Source: Thermogutta sp. (GTDB taxonomy: Bacteria; Planctomycetota; Planctomycetia; Pirellulales; Thermoguttaceae). Taken from it: a DNA stretch of 11,514 bases. Of this stretch, positions 1 to 6,755 are shown piece by piece. Under the pieces are notes generated by a model. That model was not told the DNA's origin. It searched no databases and worked only from the letters and a program-made list of their open reading frames with translations. Each line of letters opens with the position of its first letter. Position 1 is the stretch's first letter. A program made the translations under genes and the position numbers. The stretch is from the NCBI RefSeq assembly GCF_014359955.1, contig NZ_JACIYL010000048.1, positions 1-11,514 of the forward strand, written 5' to 3'.

Positions 1-207
1 ATCTCGAAAACTTTTTGGAGCGGGACGATATTCCGTCATAGAGTGTTCCTAAACTGCCACAAATCGCGCACACCTCTTTCCGCAACCACGCGGAAAACCC
101 CCTGCGCCATTCTACGAGGCAGCCCTTCATAAAGATTGAACACGGCAAACTTTTGCCGTTTGTCACTCTGCCTCTTTCCACAAAAAGGGAAGAACGCGCG
201 AGGCCAC
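1..207. other. Intergenic stretch downstream of queD with two hairpins
   Basis: I recognise no gene here. Two perfect inverted repeats are visible. One at 77-96 has arms TTTCCGC and GCGGAAA around a 6-nt loop. The other at 142-159 has arms ACGGCAAA and TTTGCCGT around a 2-nt loop. Both lie downstream of the queD stop on the minus strand and could fold in its 3' untranslated RNA. Neither is followed by a T-run on either strand, so they are not convincing intrinsic terminators. The open frames crossing this stretch are antisense or composite frames with no recognisable protein. Confidence 0.5.
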
Positions 208-609
208 TTACGGCCGATACACCGCCGCACACCGCGGCGTTTCCCAGAGCCGTGTTTCCACAACGGGCAGACCTTTTTGGGACACATAGTCAAAAATCAG
301 CCGCGCAATATTCTCGGCGGTGGGATTCTCGTCCATCAAAAAAAGCGGCTCGCCCATTTCCTGCAGGACGGGCACCACTGGGTCCTGCCGATGAAGAATC
401 ATGCGGTGATCGAGATTTTCGTCGATCCAGCCCTGCACGACGCGTTTGATGTCTGTAAAGTCGAGCACCATTCCCAGTTCGTCGAGGGACGCAGTTTCAA
501 ACGTGATGACAAGCAACCCATTATGGCCGTGCAGGTTCCGGCACTTCCCCGAATAGTTGAGCAATCGGTGCCCGTAGCAAAAGTCGATCTCTCGCGACAC
601 CTGATACAT
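208..609 (-). CDS. queD: 6-carboxy-5,6,7,8-tetrahydropterin synthase (QueD family)
   Basis: QueD converts 7,8-dihydroneopterin triphosphate to 6-carboxytetrahydropterin, an early cytoplasmic step toward preQ0 and queuosine. Seen in the 133-residue product: FCYGHR with zinc ligand His14; KCRNLHGHN with catalytic-type Cys23 and zinc ligands His27 and His29; LDHR (Asp67-His68); PTAEN (Glu99); and WET near the end (Glu123). These match the QueD/PTPS family in order and spacing, and the Cys four residues before HGH favours QueD over eukaryotic PTPS. I chose the ATG at 609 because GAGGA sits about 7 nt upstream of it. A GTG at 660 and an ATG at 615 are in frame but would add a tail not typical of the family. 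The gene lies 106 bp downstream of queC on the same strand, so they may be co-transcribed. No queE or queF is in the window. Confidence 0.93.
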   Translation of the reverse strand: MYQVSREIDFCYGHRLLNYSGKCRNLHGHNGLLVITFETASLDELGMVLDFTDIKRVVQGWIDENLDHRMILHRQDPVVPVLQEMGEPLFLMDENPTAENIARLIFDYVSQKGLPVVETRLWETPRCAAVYRP

Positions 610-715
610 GGACATTTCCTCGCACACCGGGGAGCGAATCACATAATGATGTTCTTCCACTGAAAAAGTATTCTACCGCTTGTCGCCTGGATCGGGCGGC
701 TGTTGGCCCCCATTT

Positions 716-1432
716 TCAAGCCGGCGACACCTCTTTTCCGTCGGGAGTGGAAGCGTATCGAGTGGAATCGGGAATTCCTGCCTCCCGAAAGGCACGGCGT
801 CTTTCCGCACATTTATTGCAGCCACCGCAGTGGAGGCCATTCATCGGGGCGATGCAGGAGAAGGTTTCATGGAGAGGCCACCGCTGCCCCCATCTCATCA
901 ACTCTGATTTGGAGACGCCCTGCAAAGGCCGAATGATCTGGAGTGGCGGAGGCCCATAGAGGTTGAGGGCCGTTTCCACCGTGCGCAAAAATTCCTCGGA
1001 AGCATCGGCAAATGGATTGCTATCCAAAATTCCAAGCGCCAGAAACGGCACCCCGTGCTGACGACACCACAGACCCGCTTTGACCAGCAGCAGGAGATTT
1101 CGCCCGGGGAGATACACGGCTTCGTCGGGGGAGTCGGCATCGGGAATCTGCTTCCCGGTGAGGCTCCAGTGCTCACCGTAAATATCCCGAACGGGCAGGT
1201 CGAGAACCGCGAGGGGACGGACCCGGTCGGCAAACCACGCCAGAACCCTCCGCACGGCAGCCAGTTCGGCCTCCTCCCAGAATAGCCCGGACCTCACATA
1301 AAGCGGCGCGACGCACCTGCCCTCTTCCGCCAGCCTGGCCAGCATGAGGCTGCTATCCAGTCCTCCGCTGAGGAGCACGGCAATGCAGTCGTTCTCAGAA
1401 ACATTCGATGTCTTCGATGTCATGGTGTCCAT
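716..1432 (-). CDS. queC: 7-cyano-7-deazaguanine synthase (QueC family)
   Basis: QueC uses ATP and ammonia to convert 7-carboxy-7-deazaguanine to preQ0 in the cytoplasm. Numbered from the ATG at 1432, the 238-residue product has the PP-loop ATP pyrophosphatase motif SGGLDSS at 22-28. It has a C-terminal zinc site of four cysteines (193, 202, 205, 208) in the C-x8-C-x2-C-x2-C spacing of QueC. The segment LPGRNLLLL at about 109-117 is also family-like. Length is normal for QueC. The start is uncertain: TTG at 1441, ATG at 1432 and ATG at 1423 are all in frame, and none has a strong Shine-Dalgarno. queD follows on the same strand, which supports the pathway assignment. I saw no preQ1 riboswitch-like leader upstream. 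QueC could alternatively feed another 7-deazapurine use, but no such genes are nearby. Confidence 0.93.
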   Translation of the reverse strand: MDTMTSKTSNVSENDCIAVLLSGGLDSSLMLARLAEEGRCVAPLYVRSGLFWEEAELAAVRRVLAWFADRVRPLAVLDLPVRDIYGEHWSLTGKQIPDADSPDEAVYLPGRNLLLLVKAGLWCRQHGVPFLALGILDSNPFADASEEFLRTVETALNLYGPPPLQIIRPLQGVSKSELMRWGQRWPLHETFSCIAPMNGLHCGGCNKCAERRRAFREAGIPDSTRYASTPDGKEVSPA

Positions 1433-1924
1433 GAAACCCAAGCCGGGATCAAAGAAATACTCCGGTTGTTCGGCATATCTCGCTCAGCCATCGGCCAAAT
1501 TGGACCGATGATGGGCGGGGCGAAAGACATTCTCGGCTTTTGCGTTACAACTATCAACGTGGGAAACTGGGAAGTTCGGGAACGATAGTCAAAAGGGCAA
1601 TAGGGTCATCGTCGCCTCTGCGCTCGCGTTGGGTACTCGAACGCTCACTCCGCCCATCTTGGAAGGATACAGCACTTGGCAAGGCGGTGACGGCGTGCCC
1701 TCGTGCGGGGTGTCCGGGATCGCTGCGGGGGTGGCACACCCGGCTTATGGTACTCCGTAAGTAGGCAAGACCCCACGACTGAGTGAGACTGCGCGCAATT
1801 TCTCTTGTTGCAGGACGCGTCCGTGCTTAAAATCCAACAGAGGGCATGAAATTGCCCCAGGGAGGGATTGCAGGCGACGTCAGCGGGCCAGGTGTTGTGA
1901 GCCGAGAAGGGGAGTGTAATAAGA
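1433..1924. other. Divergent intergenic region between queC and the sigma factor gene
   Basis: About 490 bp with no gene I can support. Short open frames cross it on both strands but resemble no protein family and have no good ribosome binding site. It must hold the outward promoters of queC (minus) and the sigma gene (plus). A good candidate for the latter is at 1805-1833. For queC, only a poor match was found on the minus strand: TTGATA, 17 nt, GAGAAT. I see no tRNA-like or riboswitch-like fold. Confidence 0.6.
1805..1833 (+). promoter_or_regulatory. Candidate sigma-70 type promoter for the sigma factor gene
   Basis: TTGTTG at 1805-1810 and TAAAAT at 1828-1833 are separated by exactly 17 nt. 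They lie about 92 bp upstream of the GTG start at 1925. The form matches the housekeeping sigma-70 consensus at 4 of 6 bases in the -35 box and 5 of 6 in the -10 box. Only sequence similarity supports this. Confidence 0.4.
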
Positions 1925-2509
1925 GTGGTTCTCTCCGAAATTGACCGCCATCTCCTGGAACGCTGTCTGGAGCGCAAGCCGCGGGCGTGGGAGGACTTTG
2001 TTGACCGGTTCCTTGGGCTGGTCATTCACGTTATCAACCATACTGCCGAGTCCCGACGGCTGCGGATGACGCCGGAACTTCGGGACGATCTCTGTTCAGA
2101 AGTCTTCCTCGCCCTTCTCAAGGACGATTTCGCTGTTTTGCGCAGGTTTCACGGTCGGTGCAGCTTGGCTAGTTACCTTTGTGTGGTGGCCCGCCGAGTG
2201 GTTGTCCGTGCCCTTCAAAAGCGCAAGATGGCGGGAACTCACGAGACGGCCAACCGCCCAGAACCAGCCGCATCTTCTAAAGTCCCCTCGCCGGTGGCCT
2301 GGCCGGAAGAAGATCGAATCGCCAATCGGGAGGAAGCGGAGCGCCTCCTTCAAATGCTGGACGGACAGGAAGCGACGGTTGTCCGGCTTTACCACCTGGA
2401 GGGGAAAAGTTACCAGGAAATCAGTCAAATCACGGGGATCCCCACCAACAGCATCGGCCCCATTCTCAGTCGGGCGCGGAACAAACTTCGCCGGATCGCC
2501 ACGGCGTGA
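1925..2509 (+). CDS. Sigma-70 family (ECF-like) RNA polymerase sigma factor
   Basis: This is a short alternative sigma factor of 194 residues that would bind core RNA polymerase and direct it to a specific promoter set. Region 2 is seen at about 20-100: ELRDDLCSEVFLALL, then FHGRCSLASYLCVVARRVVVRAL, the core-binding and -10 recognition helices. A Pro/Ala-rich link follows at about 105-135. Region 4 is at about 138-192, with the helix-turn-helix SYQEISQITGIPTNSIGPIL and a basic end. There is no region 1 or 3, as in ECF-type factors. The pattern resembles a sigma group common in planctomycetes, but that subgroup assignment is from memory. Start is GTG, with AAGGGGAG about 10 nt upstream. No anti-sigma gene is adjacent, so control by a partner is not evident. 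The gene ends 112 bp from the convergent protease gene, and no clear terminator is seen between them. Confidence 0.92.
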   Translation: MVLSEIDRHLLERCLERKPRAWEDFVDRFLGLVIHVINHTAESRRLRMTPELRDDLCSEVFLALLKDDFAVLRRFHGRCSLASYLCVVARRVVVRALQKRKMAGTHETANRPEPAASSKVPSPVAWPEEDRIANREEAERLLQMLDGQEATVVRLYHLEGKSYQEISQITGIPTNSIGPILSRARNKLRRIATA

Positions 2510-2621
2510 CCTTTCCGTTGCCCAAACCATTCCAGCTTTCTGCGAGAAGACGCGGTCCCCAACGGCCACACGGTTGCCCACCGCGCTCCTGTGCCCTCAC
2601 ACAACCGTCCTCGAAAAGCCC

Positions 2622-4868
2622 TCACGGGGTTATGTTGTAAGCTGGCAGGGAGTGGATGGCCTCCTCGATTTCCTGAACGATTGCCCGAGTGCGTTCGCCG
2701 AAAAACCCGCCGTATTCGCGGATCATCCGCGGGAACGGGATTCCTTCCGCGTAGCGTGATAGCGGGGGAACATACGCTTGCAGAATGAAGTTCTGAGCCA
2801 GCTCCGCCAGGGAAATCCTCCCGCTCTGGACTCCTTCCGCGAAAGCCACACCGGCGTAATCTGCCGCGAGATCGGTAAAGCTGAAGCCGGAATCCCCCTG
2901 GGCATCGCGCCATTCTTTGGCCAGGCCCAGGCTCCGGGCAGGTCCCGCGCCCAAAAGGTCCGTTAAAGCCGCCGACACGCCGAAGTGCTGGGCCCAGTCG
3001 TGTCGCCCTTCAATCGTAGGCAGGGGGATGCGTGCCAACCGGTGTTGCCGCTCCGCTTCCGTCTCCAGTTTCGCCCATACAGCTCCGAGTCCCGGTTGCT
3101 CCCGCAGAAAAGTCGAATCATCCACGAGAACTCCCAGGGCTCTCAGAAACGCGGATCGCTGCGCGGCACCTTGACCGGGAATTCGCTGGGCCACTTCGGC
3201 CGTTTTGCGGACGAGCCTCTCCATCACGGCGTCTCCCATCGGCCGAGGGCCGCTGACCTGCACGGCCGCCGGATCCCATTCTGCTACAACGGCCTGAATG
3301 ACCCAGCGGGCGGCGGCCAGCGAATCGTCGGCGGGGATCGGCGGAGGGACGAGACGGGCCGGACTTTTGGGCGACGTGGGAGCGGTGCCCGACGTTTCCC
3401 GCCCCCCTGCCATCGTCTCCCCGCCCATTTCAGGCCCCTTCGGAGTGGCCTGTTCTGCGGAACGGACCGTCGCATCGCCCGGGGCTGCCCTCGTGGAAGG
3501 CTCCATCTCTTCCGGTGGCTGACGCGAGGGCGCTGCCTGGGCGAGGTCTTTTGCCGGGGATTTCAGCGGCGGTTGGCCGGCGGACTGTTGGAGATCCCCA
3601 GAAGGAGCATCCTCCGCAGCCTGGGTGGGCGCCGCACTGGCAACCACGGGTGCCGGCTGTCGTGACACCTGCTCCAGCCTTTCAATCAGGAGGGTGGCCG
3701 TCTCGTCCGATTCCTGCGCTGCTACCAGAGCGCGATAACAGAAAAGGAGACTCCGCCTGCTTGTTTCTGAAAAATCTTCCCAGCGCGTCTTCTTTTGCAG
3801 AAGTTCGCCTGCCACCAGGTTCATGACGAGCGTGTTGACAGGATCGAATCCCAGCAGGAATTGCCGATCCCGTGCCCGGCGGTTCTCCAATCTGGGGCGC
3901 ATCAGGGAGTCCGAATCTGCGATATGGACCGCACCGAAGACGTGGCCCAACTCGTGCAGGAGCATCTCCACCCGCTCTGTCTCCGTGATTGCGGGGCCGT
4001 GCTCGCGGAGCAGGATATGACGACTGAACGGCCCGGCACAGGTCCCCAATGTTGCGGGCAGTTTCCGATCGGTCCACTGGGAGGCAAAGCCGATCGCCAG
4101 TGCGCCAGGCAGGGGATTCACCGTGGTTACGAATTGTTGATAGCCGTCCTCCAAAGAAGCCAGTTTGTTATCGGAGCGCCACGTCTCGGCGGCCACGACC
4201 TCCAACTGGATCGGGCAGAATCGGCCGAGGATGTCGTTGACCGCCGCAATGCGTGCCCGAAGTCGAGCTTCCCATATCCGTGGGGCTGCAGGTTCTTCAT
4301 CGTCCACAAGAATCTTGACAGGCACACGGAGCCTCCGCGGCCGAACCTCCGGCTCCCAAATAACTCCCAGGGACGTGTATCCGCCGGAGATGGGTGGGGT
4401 GACCCTTGCCTGATCGATCTGCGAAGAGGCCATGTTGACAACCCGCGCGAGGTCAGAGGGGTCACTGTGAGAGGTAACCACCGTCATCTGCAATGTTGGC
4501 TTTCCCGGCTGGCCCTCCACGTGCAGAATCGCCAGGCTGCCGGGAGTGATGGCCTTTTCCAGTTGCGGCGAAGGGCGACTTGCTGCGAGGTGTTCCAACC
4601 CTACCGACATCCGACATGTTTCTCCGAGCATGAGCGTGGCCATCGCTCGGGGCGGAAAGGTCGCCTTTAAAACGGTGTCCCCGGCGGAAGCCTGCACCAT
4701 CACGTGAACTGGAAACGGAGCGAGATTCGCGACAACCGCGGGTGTAAGTTTGGAGGCTGGAACGCCGGATTCCCGGGCGAACACCTTAGAGGAGACAAGT
4801 ATCGCGCCTGCCAGGCAACCGGCGGAGAGAAGAATACTCCACTTCCACGAACGAATACGGGGACTCAT
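2622..4868 (-). CDS. Secreted matrixin-like zinc metalloprotease with Pro/Ala linker and C-terminal domain
   Basis: A predicted exported peptidase of 748 residues. Residues 1-32 look like a signal peptide: basic start, hydrophobic core, VFA before the likely cut. Residues 40-160 form an unassigned beta-rich region. The catalytic domain is at about 180-360: HELGHVFGAVH supplies zinc ligands His305, His309 and His315 and catalytic Glu306. The Met-turn SLM has Met323 eight residues after the third His, which is the spacing of M10 matrixins. About 400-515 is a low-complexity Pro/Ala/Ser/Glu linker. About 515-748 is a C-terminal region containing HDWAQHFGVSAALTDLLG and GFSFTDLAADYAGVAFAEGV, which looks conserved but which I cannot name. 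No inhibitory pro-domain cysteine switch was recognised. The ATG at 4868 has no strong Shine-Dalgarno. Substrate and role are unknown; surface or periplasmic action is inferred from the signal peptide. Confidence 0.88.
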   Translation of the reverse strand: MSPRIRSWKWSILLSAGCLAGAILVSSKVFARESGVPASKLTPAVVANLAPFPVHVMVQASAGDTVLKATFPPRAMATLMLGETCRMSVGLEHLAASRPSPQLEKAITPGSLAILHVEGQPGKPTLQMTVVTSHSDPSDLARVVNMASSQIDQARVTPPISGGYTSLGVIWEPEVRPRRLRVPVKILVDDEEPAAPRIWEARLRARIAAVNDILGRFCPIQLEVVAAETWRSDNKLASLEDGYQQFVTTVNPLPGALAIGFASQWTDRKLPATLGTCAGPFSRHILLREHGPAITETERVEMLLHELGHVFGAVHIADSDSLMRPRLENRRARDRQFLLGFDPVNTLVMNLVAGELLQKKTRWEDFSETSRRSLLFCYRALVAAQESDETATLLIERLEQVSRQPAPVVASAAPTQAAEDAPSGDLQQSAGQPPLKSPAKDLAQAAPSRQPPEEMEPSTRAAPGDATVRSAEQATPKGPEMGGETMAGGRETSGTAPTSPKSPARLVPPPIPADDSLAAARWVIQAVVAEWDPAAVQVSGPRPMGDAVMERLVRKTAEVAQRIPGQGAAQRSAFLRALGVLVDDSTFLREQPGLGAVWAKLETEAERQHRLARIPLPTIEGRHDWAQHFGVSAALTDLLGAGPARSLGLAKEWRDAQGDSGFSFTDLAADYAGVAFAEGVQSGRISLAELAQNFILQAYVPPLSRYAEGIPFPRMIREYGGFFGERTRAIVQEIEEAIHSLPAYNITP

Positions 4869-4951
4869 GAACGCAGGGTCGGGCTGGCGGAAATATGGGC
4901 GAACCGCATCGGTTGGGCGCCAAACGGCACAACACCCAGTGGGTAACTGCC

Positions 4952-4957
4952 ATTATA
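4952..4957 (-). promoter_or_regulatory. Perfect -10 box (TATAAT) upstream of the metalloprotease gene
   Basis: On the minus strand, TATAAT lies 83 nt before the ATG at 4868, preceded by GTTTTGTT. No good -35 hexamer is found at 16-18 nt, so this is only a candidate. It lies in the 208-bp gap between rpsU and the protease gene and could give the protease its own promoter. Confidence 0.3.
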
Positions 4958-5076
4958 AACAAAACGCGGCGGGAAGATGGAAAAAGCCCCCGCCGACGGC
5001 CGAAGTTACCAGTTATGCCGCCGATCCGCGTGAAATCGTATCGATTCTCAGCTATTCGCGAGGCAGGCGAGGTGAC

Positions 5077-5277
5077 TCACCGGCCCATCATGAGCATCCG
5101 CGCACGGCGGGCACGTCGCTCCGCCCGCAACCGTGCCCGGCGCCGGATTTCGCTGGGCTTTTCGTAATATTCCCGGCGCCGCATCTCCCGTTTGATTCCC
5201 GCTCGTTCTACCAGCTTCCGAAACCGACGAACAGCTTCTTGAATCGACTCGCCTTCACGCAGGATCAGTTTGACCAC
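5077..5277 (-). CDS. rpsU: 30S ribosomal protein S21
   Basis: S21 is a small subunit protein that helps base-pairing at the start of translation. The 66-residue product begins [20 protein letters not shown], the S21 signature. It continues with [26 protein letters not shown] and ends in an arginine-rich helix (about 45-61) that would contact 16S rRNA. The length is normal for the family. The GTG start at 5277 is fixed by an excellent Shine-Dalgarno, AAAGGAGGT at 5284-5292, 7 nt away. The gene stands alone, upstream of and on the same strand as the protease gene, with a 208-bp gap that contains a candidate -10 box, so co-transcription with the protease is doubtful. Confidence 0.97.
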   Translation of the reverse strand: MVKLILREGESIQEAVRRFRKLVERAGIKREMRRREYYEKPSEIRRRARLRAERRARRARMLMMGR

Positions 5278-5283
5278 CCGGTA

Positions 5284-5292
5284 ACCTCCTTT
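5284..5292 (-). promoter_or_regulatory. Strong Shine-Dalgarno of rpsU
   Basis: AAAGGAGGT on the minus strand, with 7 nt between GGAGG and the GTG start. It is close to a full complement of the 16S rRNA 3' end and is the strongest ribosome binding site in the window. It decides the non-ATG start of rpsU. Confidence 0.85.
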
Positions 5293-5739
5293 CTATCAAA
5301 AACCGAATAACCAAAGCGTCTGAAACCATCCCGAACCACATCAAAACACCAGAACGGGCCAACCGACCACCGATTGTCCCGCATATCAATTATTTATCCC
5401 GGACAGAAGGCCCCTGGGGGCAATTTGTCGAGCGGGAACCACATATGGAGAGGTGCGCCCCGGCCACATCCAGCTTTGATGGTAGCCGCCCGAGACCGTC
5501 TTGTCCAGCATCCCTGCCCGGAGAATTGCAGCCGAGCGACCCCCCAATATGGTGGAATTTGCCGTCGCGGCATTTTCAGCCGATTTTGGAAGCGTTCATT
5601 CCTTGCAGTTTGCGCATTTTGCGTAAGCCGCATGACCGCAATTCCTGCTTCTCTTTCGATCATCGGCGGTGTGCGTGACGATTTTTATCCCTGCTGACGA
5701 GACACCGCACCAGACGGCTCAGGGATGAAAGGGACGCCC
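5293..5739. other. Gene-poor divergent gap between rpsU and the small hypothetical gene
   Basis: About 445 bp without a gene I can support. The part nearest rpsU is AT-richer on the minus strand (ATAAATAATTGATAT around 5383-5397) and is the likely place of the rpsU promoter, although no clean -35/-10 pair is visible. Open frames on both strands between 5374 and 5697 have no recognisable motifs, no ribosome binding site and composition unlike the neighbouring genes. Confidence 0.5.
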
Positions 5740-6000
5740 ATGACCCGTTCCAATACTGCCCTGTCGCGCTCGCAGGGGATGATAGCGCAGCTTGGCGGCT
5801 CTCTGACGGTGGAGGAACAATTACGGCTTCTCGAAGCGCTGGACGAACGCCACGACGAAGTCCTGCGAATGATCGACGAGCTCGAGTCGCGGGTTTCGTC
5901 CCTTCTGAACACCTGGGCGAGAAAAAACGCCGCCGGGGATCCCGCGCAGGAACAAAACAAGGCACCCAGGCGGGTGCCAGCCCCTGCGCGGAACGGTTAA
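5740..6000 (+). CDS. Small hypothetical protein with helical coiled-coil-like core
   Basis: I do not recognise this 86-residue product. It starts MTRSNTALSRSQGMIAQLGG and has a strongly helical, charged segment at about 24-56 (EEQLRLLEALDERHDEVLRM followed by IDELESRVSSLL). Its heptad-like leucines suggest a coiled coil. The last 25 residues are basic, proline/alanine-rich and probably unstructured. Codon third positions are GC-rich, like real genes nearby. An AAGGGA lies just upstream of the ATG at 5740; an in-frame ATG at 5725 would add five residues. There is no signal peptide or membrane segment. The last 50 bases fold into a nested hairpin (5942-5991) resembling the intergenic repeats that begin right after the stop, so the C-terminal end may be repeat-derived. 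A non-coding assignment remains possible. Confidence 0.55.
   Translation: MTRSNTALSRSQGMIAQLGGSLTVEEQLRLLEALDERHDEVLRMIDELESRVSSLLNTWARKNAAGDPAQEQNKAPRRVPAPARNG
5942..5991. repeat. Nested hairpin at the 3' end of the small hypothetical gene
   Basis: The outer arms CCGCGCAGG (5942-5950) and CCTGCGCGG (5983-5991) are perfect 9-bp complements. Inside them, GGCACCC (5961-5967) and GGGTGCC (5972-5978) pair around AGGC. There is no T-run after it, so it is not a standard terminator. It resembles the palindromic repeats that follow, yet lies inside the reading frame. Confidence 0.65.
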
Positions 6001-6218
6001 ACCCGCGAAGCGAAGCTTCTTGCGTCATGTCCGCCTCTCGGAGGGACGTGCCTGTCACGTCCGTTTTTCGGAGGGACCCGCTCGTCGGGTCCAATGAACA
6101 TTGATTGATGCCCCACGCCGCTTCCCCGGGCACGACAAGCGTGCCCCTCCGAACGATTCCCTCGGAGGGACCCGCTCGTCGGGTCCGCCGATCAACGTTG
6201 GATCATCCATCGCATTTG

Positions 6219-6321
6219 GCGGGGACTGAAGTCCCGCGCCGAAAGCGGGGCTAAAGCCCCGCACTCCATATGGAGTGCGGCGATTCATCGCCGCTTTTGG
6301 GTGAAGGCTTTAGCCTTCACC
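6219..6321. repeat. Cluster of five consecutive hairpins (B cluster) inside array 1
   Basis: Five adjoining palindromes unrelated to the A-type hairpins. They are: 6219-6237, stem around GA with one bulge; 6245-6262, GCGGGGCT-AA-AGCCCCGC, perfect; 6261-6278, GCACTCCAT-ATGGAGTGC, perfect; 6277-6294, GCGGCGAT-TC-ATCGCCGC, perfect; and 6300-6321, arms GGTGAAGGCT and AGCCTTCACC around TT. Neighbouring stems overlap by one or two bases (6261-6262, 6277-6278), so not all can form at once. The cluster begins where the 34-nt A-unit spacer would otherwise end. Confidence 0.85.
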
Positions 6322-6369
6322 ATCTCGGCGATTGCGCTCTTTTCCCGCGCATCCGATCAATGTCCGCTG

Positions 6370-6397
6370 GTAGGGGCAATTCATGAATTGCCCCTAC
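6370..6397. repeat. 28-bp perfect palindrome (C element, copy 1)
   Basis: A perfect inverted repeat whose left arm is GTAGGGGCAATTCA and whose right arm is its exact complement. It begins with GTAG, the tetranucleotide that flanks REP hairpins in other bacteria. It is followed by ACTATCGGAGG and two A-type hairpins, the same order as in array 2. Confidence 0.9.
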
Positions 6398-6457
6398 ACT
6401 ATCGGAGGTATCCGCTCGTCGGGTCCGTTTTTCGGAGGGACGTGCTTGTCACGTCCG
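6370..6457 (+). repeat. 88-bp direct repeat, copy 1
   Basis: Contains the C palindrome plus two A-type hairpins. It matches 10306-10393 base for base except for three substitutions by eye, at a constant offset of 3,936 bp and with no gap. This is the longest near-identical repeat I see in the window. Confidence 0.88.
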
Positions 6458-6619
6458 CCGATTGATATTGGATCATCCATCGCCTTTCCCCGGGCACGAC
6501 AAGCGTGCCCCTCCGAAGCGCCTCCCGGAGGGACCTGCTTGTCACGTCCGTCATTCAACGATCGATCATCCATCGCCTTTCCCCGGGCACGACAAGCGTG
6601 CCCCTCCGGGGCTCGTCAA

Positions 6620-6635
6620 GCGCCGTGGAAGGCGC
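6620..6635. repeat. Small hairpin after array 1
   Basis: GCGCC-GTGGAA-GGCGC, a 5-bp stem and 6-nt loop. On the minus strand it is preceded by GAGGAGG, so it has the same GGAG-then-hairpin layout as the A elements but a different stem and loop. A T6 run lies 13 nt further on the plus strand, too far away for a standard intrinsic terminator. Confidence 0.5.
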
Positions 6636-6651
6636 CCCTCCTCACGATTTT

Positions 6652-6680
6652 TTGCCTCGCTGCAACCATGTTGTTAAAAT
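6652..6680 (+). promoter_or_regulatory. Candidate sigma-70 type promoter for the GH99-like gene
   Basis: TTGCCT at 6652-6657 and TAAAAT at 6675-6680 are separated by exactly 17 nt. They end about 75 bp before the ATG at 6756 and just after the repeat array. The spacing and -10 box are the same as in the candidate promoter at 1805-1833. Confidence 0.42.
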
Positions 6681-6755
6681 GGGACCGCGAAAGCGAATGT
6701 TCTTTGTCAAAAACACCGACCAGATAGCCCGGGCTTCTTTCCCTGGAGTTACACC

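Larger units (their letters stand above)
6039..6608. repeat. Palindromic repeat array 1 (REP/BIME-like), nine A-type hairpins
   Basis: Nine hairpins share a CGGAG-type 5' flank, a 7-bp stem and a 5-nt loop CTTGT, CTCGT or CCTGT. Plus-oriented copies start at 6039, 6069, 6163, 6403, 6433 and 6526. Minus-oriented copies are at 6128-6151, 6492-6515 and 6585-6608. The plus stems are GGACGTG/CACGTCC or GGACCCG/CGGGTCC, with two imperfect forms (6403, 6526). All minus copies have stem GGGCACG/CGTGCCC. Plus and minus hairpins face each other across 34 nt of related spacer. A 5' GGAG or GTAG tetranucleotide next to a hairpin is the hallmark of REP elements mobilised by RAYT (TnpA_REP) nucleases. No RAYT gene is in this window. 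Confidence 0.85.

Noticed and set aside
136..663. Plus-strand frame opposite queD
   Set aside because: Antisense to a gene with all QueD active-site motifs; no independent support.
1433..1560. preQ1 or other riboswitch in front of queC
   Set aside because: No recognisable aptamer core or pseudoknot pattern could be picked out by eye on the minus strand.
4975..5000. Intrinsic terminator after rpsU (minus-strand GGGGGCTTTTTCC)
   Set aside because: The T-run is preceded by a GC-rich stretch, but I could not form a stable stem directly before it.
5374..5697. Open frames in the rpsU upstream gap
   Set aside because: No ribosome binding site, no motifs, and overlapping frames on both strands of similar length; nothing distinguishes one as real.
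6383..6727. Open frame in array 1 starting MNCPYTIGGIRSSGPFFGG
   Set aside because: It consists of translated palindromic repeats, starts inside the C palindrome and has no ribosome binding site or protein-like composition. The similarity to the next entry comes from the shared DNA repeat.
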